DNA of 10,949 bases from the NCBI GenBank assembly GCA_026770585.1, contig MU647908.1, positions 9,586 through 20,534 of the forward strand, in the 5' to 3' direction. The DNA is from Baffinella frigidus (Eukaryota > Cryptophyceae > Cryptomonadales > Baffinellaceae). Under the pieces are notes generated by a model that saw nothing but the letters and a program-made list of their open reading frames with translations, was not told where the DNA came from and did not search any database. This document shows, one piece after another, positions 6,413 through 10,949 of the stretch; position 1 is the stretch's first letter, and each line of letters starts with the position of its first letter. Made by a program: the position numbers and the translations under genes.

Positions 6413-6531
6413 GAATTAAATTGCCCCTCGGTTGCGTCCGTCAGGGATACTTTTTGTAGCAGGAAAGGGCGGTACATGTGGTTTTATAGTCGAAGCCTCT
6501 CGTCCCAGCTTCCGCTCACTCGCATCCTGGG

Positions 6532-6603
6532 GGAAAGCAACGTTTGTCAATCACACAGCACAAACGGAAAGCAACGTTTGTCAATCACACGTTCGCACAA
6601 ACG
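6532..6603 (+). repeat. Tandem duplication, each unit a CGTTTGT hairpin
   Basis: Two units (6532-6565 and 6566-6603) share an identical 25-bp start beginning GGAAAGCAACG and an identical GCACAAACG end; the middle differs by a few bases. In each unit CGTTTGT pairs perfectly with ACAAACG, so the duplication makes two side-by-side hairpins. Confidence 0.9.
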
Positions 6604-6685
6604 CGGAATGCTGGCAGTGCAGGGAGATACGTAACCGCTGCCGAGCAAGGGCGTCATTCAATTTTAAAGTGTTTTAAAAACGTTC

Positions 6686-6769
6686 ACCTGAATCCTAAGG
6701 GAAATAGACTTTTAAAATAAAAAAGCTGACACCAGAAACTGGTGCCCGCTTTTTTAAAAGTGCTCAGGT
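6686..6769. repeat. Compound hairpin, terminator-like in appearance
   Basis: Four stems stack: ACCTGA (6686-6691) with TCAGGT (6764-6769); ACTTTTAA (6708-6715) with TTAAAAGT (6754-6761); AAAAGC (6721-6726) with GCTTTT (6748-6753); CACCAG (6730-6735) with CTGGTG (6739-6744) around AAA. The T-rich right arm mimics a bacterial terminator, but it pairs with an A-rich left arm, there is no upstream gene, and the setting is eukaryotic. Confidence 0.75.
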
Positions 6770-6782
6770 TGCTGCTCGGTAG

Positions 6783-6867
6783 CGGACCCGCGTGAAGGTC
6801 CGGCGCGACATCAAGATGTACGAAGCTTCGCTTCCTTTGTCTGTGCCTAAAACGCACAGCCATCTTG
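6783..6867. repeat. Cluster of three small hairpins
   Basis: CGGACC (6783-6788) pairs with GGTCCG (6797-6802). CAAGATG (6812-6818) pairs with CATCTTG (6861-6867). Inside the latter lie the perfect palindrome CGAAGCTTCG (6821-6830) and CTGTGC pairing with GCACAG (about 6840-6858). Together they could fold as a branched structure; each stem alone is short. Confidence 0.55.
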
Positions 6868-6905
6868 GGTATCATGGAATCCTCAAGGTCATAAAGGCGC
6901 CCTCG

Positions 6906-7061
6906 TGGCACACTTGTTGCGTCCTGAGACCCCGCTAGGGAGGAGAGAGGCCGCAGAGGCCAAGGCCCGACGCCAAGCGAGATCGAAGATACATTCATTA
7001 GCCAACCATCGAGGCTCGTCACCTGTCCGACCGAGGCTCACATGGCACACGTGTCGCGTCC
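6906..7061 (+). mobile_element. Dispersed repeat T, copy 2, with 19-bp flanking repeats
   Basis: The body 6925-7042 starts GAGACCCCGCTAGGGA and ends ACCGAGGCTCACA. It is bounded by TGGCACACTTGTTGCGTCC (6906-6924) and TGGCACACGTGTCGCGTCC (7043-7061), which match at 17 of 19. Long imperfect flanking repeats are usual for retroposed elements such as SINEs, but I see no A-tail and no clear pol III box A. Other copies are 1807-1865 (deleted) and 9059-9203 (longer). Confidence 0.75.
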
Positions 7062-7211
7062 AGGTGCGCGTACAGCTGGGACGAGACGACAGGACGAGAG
7101 GCGTGTCACGACCCGGAGTGCGTCCCGTCGGTGTCCTGGACGGACGTGAGGCGTCGCCTCCAAGCCACGGTTCGATTTCGTGATTTATTAGCCCCAGAAC
7201 GAATCACACCT

Positions 7212-7273
7212 TTTCCCGGTAGTAATCCTGCCCGGTTGAGGCACTGTCCTGGTGCAAACCAAGCCCGGTTCGG
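7212..7273 (+). repeat. Dispersed repeat P, copy 4
   Basis: It begins TTTCCCGGTAGTAATCCTG and continues with CCCGGTTGAGG and CTGTCCTGGTGCAAACC, in the same order as the other copies. It ends in CCCGGTTCGG. Confidence 0.7.
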
Positions 7274-7363
7274 ACAGAGAGAGTCCTTATTGAGCACTAA
7301 CAGACCAGAATGCACTGGAGCACTGCTCAGTTCCGCTGATAATGCCTGGATCCTGCGTCCTGG

Positions 7364-7490
7364 CCACGCCAGATTGGAGGTGGGTCCTGCCTGTCTTAAT
7401 ATCGTTTCTGTGAACGATCTCCACTTTTGAAAACCACTGCCTTGAAGGCGAAATTGACTTTTGGCGACCCCTTCCAAGACTCTGGCGTGG
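7364..7490. repeat. Foldback hairpin, 127 bp
   Basis: CCACGCCAGATTGGAGG (7364-7380) pairs with 7470-7490 (CCTTCCAAGACT then CTGGCGTGG) with a three-base bulge and a mismatch. A small perfect hairpin, ATCGTT (7401-7406) with AACGAT (7413-7418), lies inside. Confidence 0.72.
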
Positions 7491-7918
7491 TGTGTCATGG
7501 GCGTACGAATGCTCCGTTGCCCGGCTGGACCGCGCAGGCTGTGCACCAGAGAAGGAGGGTCCCTCGTGCGTGCGGTGTCAACAGTGGTTCAAATGAAGCC
7601 TCGTGCAACCGCCCGTTACTTCGCATTTTCAACTTTAAGTTAACACTTTCTTCCTGAAAACGGCAAGTCGTGGCATAACGGCTCCAAGTACGGGGTGGTT
7701 CAAGAGGCCCATCCGGCGCAAGTCGTGTAACCAGCGGGTGTTCCCGTGGATGTGTGCAAGGTCGGTACAGAAACCCCATCAACTGTTCACTAACTGTCCC
7801 CGCTGGCCAACACGAAGTCAACGAAGCTGCCCAACGAAGCTGGAGGCACCCCCTGGCCCTGCTGGCATGGCCGCTCAAGCGGGCCACGCCCCGGGACAAC
7901 GTAGCGCACCCGCACAGG
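7491..7918. other. Gene-free stretch, little structure
   Basis: GCAAGTCGTG occurs twice (about 7662 and 7719). ATAACGGCTCCAAGTAC near 7676 resembles one unit of the 22-25 bp tandem repeat at 8616-8685. Otherwise I see no hairpin, dispersed repeat or credible gene. Confidence 0.5.
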
Positions 7919-7987
7919 ATTGGTCACGTTACTCAGCGCCCCCCCCACCGCTGAGTAACGTGACCAATTCGTGGATGGCCACCCAGA
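7919..7987 (-). repeat. Family K repeat with 20-bp perfect hairpin, copy 2
   Basis: The arm 7919-7938 (starts ATTGGTCACG) is perfectly complementary to 7949-7968 around a C-rich 10-base loop. Positions 7949-7987 equal the reverse complement of 5011-5049 over 39 bp, extending 19 bp beyond the stem, so the repeat is larger than the hairpin. Confidence 0.92.
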
Positions 7988-8046
7988 CACGGAAGGGCGA
8001 CGTGTTCGGCTCTGTTGGGAGTATATCAATCATAAAGCTCCTCGTG

Positions 8047-8092
8047 CGAAATCGGGCTAGTTACCGATTTCGTGCGGGCTGGTTACCGATTT
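8047..8092. repeat. 9-bp hairpin within a 22-bp direct repeat
   Basis: CGAAATCGG (8047-8055) pairs perfectly with CCGATTTCG (8064-8072). GGGCTAGTTACCGATTT (8054-8070) repeats 22 bp later as GGGCTGGTTACCGATTT (8076-8092) with one change. The second copy has no left partner, so it could act as an alternative right arm. Confidence 0.82.
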
Positions 8093-8258
8093 CCGATCAT
8101 TTCCCGGGGCAGGGCAAGGCCTGGGTGGGCGGGATGGGCTTGAGCGCGGTGCGGAGCGCACACGCAAACTTCGATACCTGGTAAACCCCAGTAAATCTCC
8201 ATCGGCGTCCTTATAACCTTGCGTCCGTAGATGCCCTTACAGCCTAGATACCCACATA
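8093..8258. other. Spacer without recognised features
   Basis: GC-rich at the left, with TGGGCGGGATGGGC. I see no repeat or gene. Confidence 0.4.
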
Positions 8259-8552
8259 ACCCTCAACCCGAAATCTTCAACCTGCCACCCCTCAACCTAT
8301 ACGGTAACCGAACCCCAACCCCTAAACCCCAGGCCCTATGGTGGTCCTAAGGGGGGGGGGGGGTTCTTATGAGCGAGGCACCCCTGTATAGGATGTGCAT
8401 GCTTAAACCCCAACTACTAAACCCTAAACCCTGACTTCCAAACCCTAAGCCGTAAACCATGACTCCTAAACCCTAAGCCCTAAACCCTGACTCCCAAACC
8501 TTAAATCCTAAACCCTAAACCCTGAACCCTAAACCCCGAAACCCTAACCCCT
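8259..8552 (-). repeat. Decayed telomere-like array with 28-bp higher-order units
   Basis: C-rich CCCTAAA-type units are scattered and mutated at 8259-8340 and dense at 8403-8552. Three tandem 28-bp units (8426-8453, 8454-8481, 8482-8509), each four 7-mers long with the order AAACCCT, GACTCC, AAACC and TAAGCC-like, show expansion after the repeats had mutated. A 13-base G run sits at 8351-8363. Confidence 0.88.
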
Positions 8553-8560
8553 ACACCCGA

Positions 8561-8908
8561 CAGGATGTACATGCGCACCTGGGCGCCAGAGGAGGACGTG
8601 GAAGCTATTCTTAACGAAACGGCTCCAATTACCATAACAAAACGGCTCCAATTGCCAAATAACAAAACGGCTCCAATTACCATCCCGACAACAGGATGTG
8701 CATGCGCGACTGGGCGCCAGAGGAGCAGCTGGCGTGCTTGGCCCGGGCGAGGCCAACTGACGCCCTATCCATACCCAACTGACGCCCTATCCTGCCAACC
8801 GACGCCCTATCCTGCCAACCGACGCCCTATCCTGCCAACCGACGCCCTATCCTGCCAACTGCCAGGATGTGCATGCGCGACTGGGCGCCAGAGGAGCAGC
8901 TGGCGTGC
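8561..8908 (+). repeat. Composite minisatellite: 46-bp repeats separating two tandem arrays
   Basis: A 46-bp sequence starting CAGGATGTGCATGCGCGAC is identical at 8692-8737 and 8863-8908 and decayed at 8561-8606. Its first 12 bases also occur near 8392. Between the first two lie three 22-25 bp units with core AACGGCTCCAATT (about 8616-8685). Between the last two lie five units of GACGCCCTATCCTGCCAACC (8759-8860), the first variant. A long open frame crosses it only because the units keep frame locally. Confidence 0.9.
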
Positions 8909-8956
8909 GGGCTTGGGATTCACGAAATTGGCTGCTTCTACTTCGAGGTCTCAGAG

Positions 8957-9008
8957 GGTTTCGGGATTAGGATTTCGGGATTAGGGTTTCGGGGTTAGGG
9001 ATTAGGGT
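8957..9008 (+). repeat. Variant telomere-like repeat, G-rich on + strand
   Basis: Units read TTTCGGGATTAGG, TTTCGGGATTAGGG, TTTCGGGGTTAGGG and ATTAGGG. They are 13-14 bp dimers of decayed TTTAGGG. The segment with its left flank (8950-8972) is the reverse complement of 9478-9500. Confidence 0.8.
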
Positions 9009-9268
9009 CGAGGGAACCGTCCCACGTCGACGAGGTTGGCTGCTTGTACTTCGAGGTATGTGACCCCGCTTGGGTCGAGAGGCGCCCCAGGGCAACACAC
9101 GCTGAGACCAAACCTGGGTTCATTGACCTTTCACATCAGTCAACTAGAGGCTCGCGACCTGGCCCATGTCCGAGGCTCGCTACCTGTCTGACCGAGGCTC
9201 ACAAGGTACGACGCTGCCCGCATTCCCTCCCTACCTCGTCGAGGTGGGGCGGTTCCCTCGACCCTAAT
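9001..9268. repeat. Inverted repeat, 39-bp arms, 190-bp spacer
   Basis: The left arm 9001-9039 (starts ATTAGGGTCGAGGGAACCG) and the right arm 9230-9268 pair at 36 of 39 positions. The spacer carries T copy 3. A further inverted pair, 8950-8972 with 9478-9500, lies outside but has a different centre, so these are not one nested hairpin. TTGGCTGCTT plus TACTTCGAGGT also occurs twice directly at about 8928 and 9036. Confidence 0.85.
9059..9203 (+). repeat. Dispersed repeat T, copy 3 (diverged, expanded)
   Basis: TGTGACCCCGCTTGGG opens it; GAGGCTCGCGACCTG and GAGGCTCGCTACCTGTCTG show the 3' block in two versions, ending GACCGAGGCTCACA. The doubled block makes it longer than copy 2. AGGTATG just left and AGGTACG just right may be a short target duplication. 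Confidence 0.65.
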
Positions 9269-9269
9269 C

Positions 9270-9409
9270 TTATCCGGGGAAACCTATTTTTCTTTCATTT
9301 GATGGCAACGAAAATTACTACACAAATGCTTTAATATTACTAATAAGAACGAACTGTGTAGTAATTTTCGTTGCCATCAAAAGAAAGAAAAATAGGTTTC
9401 CCCGGATAA
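9270..9409. mobile_element. Family M foldback element, copy 2 (MITE-like)
   Basis: The arms 9270-9324 and 9355-9409 are complementary at 54 of 55 positions, with tips TTATCCGGGG and CCCCGGATAA. The 30-base loop carries TAATATTAC at 9332-9340. The near-perfect stem suggests a younger copy than 1603-1738. A TA at each tip could be a TA target duplication of the Tc1/mariner type, but copy 1 does not confirm this. Non-coding. Confidence 0.9.
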
Positions 9410-9555
9410 AATCCCTTACCCCGAGCTTCTCCACCTCGGTTCAGTAGGCCCGACTTCCTCACGGTTCAGGAGGTTTACCCTAATCCCGAAACCCTCTGAG
9501 GTCGGGTTTCCACTTCGACACTTCGAGGCCGAAACCTGTTAAGTGTTTCGTGTTG
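9410..9555. other. Spacer with telomere-variant inverted arm
   Basis: Positions 9478-9500 (CCCTAATCCCGAAACCCTCT and on) are the reverse complement of 8950-8972. CGGTTCAG and CACTTCGA motifs repeat loosely. No gene is recognised. Confidence 0.45.
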
Positions 9556-9588
9556 AGGGTTAGGGGTGGGGGGTGGGGGGTGGGGGGT
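9556..9588 (+). other. G-rich tract with quadruplex potential
   Basis: Four runs of four to six G, each separated by a single T (GGGGTGGGGGG, then TGGGGGG twice), satisfy the usual G-quadruplex pattern on the + strand. GAGGGTTAGGGG at its left suggests origin from a telomere-like unit. Confidence 0.75.
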
Positions 9589-9652
9589 TATGGTTCCTTC
9601 GAGGAGACGCGGTTGACAGCGCCGGGGATGGTTTGCACCAGGGTGGTGACTA

Positions 9653-9799
9653 CCACACGGTGGGCTACCAAGGTTTCGTTGGGGCTCAAAATCGGGGTGT
9701 ACCTGATGTGAAACCCCCAAATTGTACCAGAAAATCCTTAAAGTTAATTGCCTCAAGGCAAGTTGACTTTTGATGAAAGGTTCGTAGTCCACCGTGTGG
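9653..9799. mobile_element. Family C foldback element, copy 2 (147 bp, inverted)
   Basis: It has the same ends and length as 2862-3008 but lies in the opposite orientation. By hand I count about nine substitutions and two compensating indels. The arm asymmetries (GGTGGA against GGTGGG, and AACC against AAGG further in) are the same in both copies, so they are ancestral. No flanking direct repeat is evident here. Confidence 0.9.
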
Positions 9800-9829
9800 T
9801 CCGGCACGGGGGTGTACCAGGAACAGCCC

Positions 9830-9988
9830 TGATCTCATCCCGCCAGGTATTTAATTTAATTGCTCGAAACGCATACTTTTGGCGTCAGATTCTGCCCCAA
9901 GTGGCCAAATTGGCAACTTCTGACGACTTCTGACGCCAAAAATAAGCGTTTCGAGCGTTTAATTTAGATACCTGGCGGGATGAGATCA
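9830..9988. mobile_element. Foldback element, 60-bp arms
   Basis: The arms 9830-9889 (starts TGATCTCATCCCGCCAGG) and 9929-9988 pair at 54 of 60 positions with no gaps, the longest regular stem in the window. Mismatches cluster in the AT-rich middle. The loop holds GCCAA-A-TTGGC, and TTCTGACGAC is partly doubled at the start of the right arm. It lies 30 bp from element C2. Only one copy is present. Confidence 0.92.
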
Positions 9989-10013
9989 GTCCGAGTGGCC
10001 CCCGGGAGTCCCC

Positions 10014-10065
10014 CCGGCGAAATGGGGATGCTTTTCGAGTCTCCACGTTGAGGAGACTTCGCCGG
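10014..10065. repeat. Two-step hairpin
   Basis: CCGGCGAA (10014-10021) pairs perfectly with TTCGCCGG (10058-10065). Inside, GTCTCC pairs with GGAGAC around a short loop at about 10039-10057. Confidence 0.75.
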
Positions 10066-10096
10066 CTCTGACCACCTAGCAGCGAGCGAAGACCTT

Positions 10097-10118
10097 TTCA
10101 CCTTGAATTCAAAGTGAA
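10097..10118. repeat. Near-perfect 22-bp palindrome
   Basis: TTCACCTTGAATTCAAAGTG plus AA reads almost the same on both strands, with one mismatched base pair (20 of 22 positions symmetric), centred on GAATTC. Nothing else is seen at 10066-10242. Confidence 0.7.
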
Positions 10119-10242
10119 CTTCCGGTTAGGTTCCAGGGCAATGGATAAGATTGTAGTACAAATAGTTTAGATGGACTGTATCCGTGAAGCCCCCGGTGGC
10201 TGCTAAGTGGGAGGCTGCCTCGACGTGTGACTGATCTGGGCG

Positions 10243-10305
10243 TTTCCTGGTACCAGCCCTGCACGGGGTAGTTATCGTCCTGGTTCAAAATCCGTCCGGT
10301 TCAGC
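10243..10305 (+). repeat. Dispersed repeat P, copy 5
   Basis: It starts TTTCCTGGTACCAGCCCTG, then GGTAGTTATCGTCCTGG and TTCAAAATCCGTCCGG. It is preceded by TGACTGATC as in copy 2, so the repeat probably extends about 15 bp further left in these two. Confidence 0.7.
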
Positions 10306-10399
10306 AAACATTCGCGTAAAAGGACTCTCCCACGAGCAGGATGTTTCCAACACGTGGCACTATAAGGGCTCCAACGTCGACCTCAAGTACACTTCACTG

Positions 10400-10570
10400 C
10401 CACCAACCCTCACCGAAAGGCCAAATCCTCGATTTTCAGACCTCAAATTTACCCTGCAGACACCCCAGATCTGGGGTGTCTGATCTTAAGTTGACACAAT
10501 CTTGATACATTATCAACTTTTGGGAACATGTCGAAATCAATGGATTTGGTCCTTCCGTGAGGGTTGGTGG
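10400..10570. mobile_element. Family F two-tier hairpin, copy 3
   Basis: The outer arms 10400-10428 and 10542-10570 pair at 26 of 29 positions; the left arm starts CCACCAACCCTCAC and ends CCAAATCC. The inner tier contains a perfect 26-bp palindrome, 10457-10482, centred on CCAGATCTGG. TTAAGTTGAC follows it, as near the hairpin at 5580. Tips match copies 1 and 2; the interior does not. Confidence 0.85.
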
Positions 10571-10581
10571 TGGTCAGATGC

Positions 10582-10647
10582 TTTCCCGGTACTAATCCTT
10601 CTCGGTTCGGTTACCGTCCTGATACAACACCTGCGCGGTCCAGTCAG
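10582..10647 (+). repeat. Dispersed repeat P, copy 6
   Basis: It starts TTTCCCGGTACTAATCCTT. The paired 15-mers CCGGTACTAATCCTT (10586) and CTGATACAACACCTG (10619) are again 33 bp apart, followed by CGCGGTCCAGTC. It lies 11 bp beyond hairpin F3. Confidence 0.72.
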
Positions 10648-10895
10648 TGCTAAGGGGCGTGGACCCTGCTCGCTAGCACGTACCTCCTCTGGAGTACTTG
10701 AGTTGTGCCCGCACGTCTCTTCCTGCACTCAAGCTCAGGCGTTCCGCGGTCGTATTCTGTGATCCAAAAACCGTGCCCCCCCCCACTCGAGTTGGTCGAG
10801 AGGTTGTGCAGACGAGCATTGACGGGATAATGCATTGCTGTGCAGAATGGTACGGGATGAATGGATAGAAGCAGGCTTCGAAAAGGAGAGGTGCA
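10648..10895. other. Gene-free right flank
   Basis: CTCGA pairs with TCGAG near 10786-10800 after a nine-base C run. No gene or dispersed repeat is recognised. Confidence 0.4.
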
Positions 10896-10949
10896 CTCCC
10901 CTCCCCTCCCCTAGATAGAGAGAGAGAGAGAGGGAGGGAGGGAGAGAGA
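10896..10949. repeat. Polypyrimidine block next to (AG)n/(GGGA)n
   Basis: CTCCCCTCCCCTCCCCT (10896-10912) is followed by a purine tract, (AG)n from 10917 and then GGGA units, running off the window. The two blocks can pair as a hairpin, and either may form triplex DNA. Confidence 0.9.

Noticed and set aside
6719-6761. Bacterial rho-independent terminator
   Set aside because: The T run is paired with an A run inside a longer stem, no gene precedes it, and the surroundings are eukaryotic repeat DNA.
7106-7546. 146-codon reverse-strand frame as a gene
   Set aside because: It crosses repeat P copy 4 and hairpin 7364-7490 and has no recognisable motif; GC-rich sequence easily gives frames of this size.
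7738-8184. 148-codon + strand frame as a gene
   Set aside because: It includes the perfect K hairpin and its C-rich loop, overlaps open frames on both strands, and shows no domain.
8561-8908. CRISPR array
   Set aside because: The 46-bp repeats are separated by tandem repeats and not unique spacers, there are only three, no cas gene is near, and the context is eukaryotic.
8565-8984. 139-codon + strand frame with a repeated peptide
   Set aside because: The repetition is that of the minisatellite units themselves; the 20-bp unit does not keep a three-base frame, so the apparent peptide repeats arise from the DNA repeat.
1-10949. Dinoflagellate spliced-leader gene as a taxon marker
   Set aside because: I looked for a CCGTAGCCATTTTGGCTCAAG-like stretch in pieces on both strands and found no convincing match, so the taxon stays open.

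Overview
The window looks like gene-poor, repeat-dense nuclear DNA of a eukaryote. Five tracts of plant-type telomere repeat (CCCTAAA on the + strand, TTTAGGG on the complement) and their decayed variants (CCCTGAA, CCCTAAC, TTCGGGATTAGGG) lie inside it. That telomere type occurs in land plants and in several algal groups, including dinoflagellates and cryptophytes. An alga with a bulky repeat-rich genome is my best guess, but nothing here fixes the taxon. I recognise no protein-coding, rRNA or tRNA gene. All long open frames run across repeats or hairpins and show no recognisable domain.

The dominant feature is long inverted repeats (hairpin or foldback elements). At least fifteen lie in 11 kb, with stems of about 15 to 60 bp and often a second nested stem at the tip. 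Some form families with several copies in the window. Family M (1603-1738 and 9270-9409) has about 55-bp arms and carries TAATATTAC in the loop of both copies. Family F (2247-2389, 5709-5847, 10400-10570) has two-tier hairpins with conserved tips, and its arm bases change together between copies. Family C (2862-3008 and 9653-9799) has two 147-bp copies in opposite orientation. Family K (5011-5060 and 7919-7987) shares an exact 39-bp block. Single-copy hairpins sit at 59-189, 824-879, 2044-2156, 3393-3536, 3763-3938, 3969-4104, 6284-6412, 6686-6769, 7364-7490, 9830-9988 and 10014-10065.

Between the hairpins lie dispersed repeats without a hairpin: R (about 120 bp, three copies), P (about 70 bp, six copies, all on the + strand, each an internal 33-bp dimer), T (three copies, one with 19-bp flanking direct repeats), S (three copies) and Q (four short copies). 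From left to right: 1-1365 holds telomere-like tracts and two hairpins; 1603-4104 is the densest hairpin run; 4258-4548 is the largest telomere-like block; 4592-7490 mixes R, P, T, F, K and single hairpins; 8259-8908 is decayed telomere repeat plus minisatellites; 8950-10065 is a second hairpin cluster; 10097-10949 holds P and F copies and ends in a polypyrimidine/polypurine tract.

The elements look like non-autonomous passengers. No transposase or reverse transcriptase is present, so any mobilising enzyme would have to act from elsewhere. All repeat matches and stems were found by eye; identities are hand counts.
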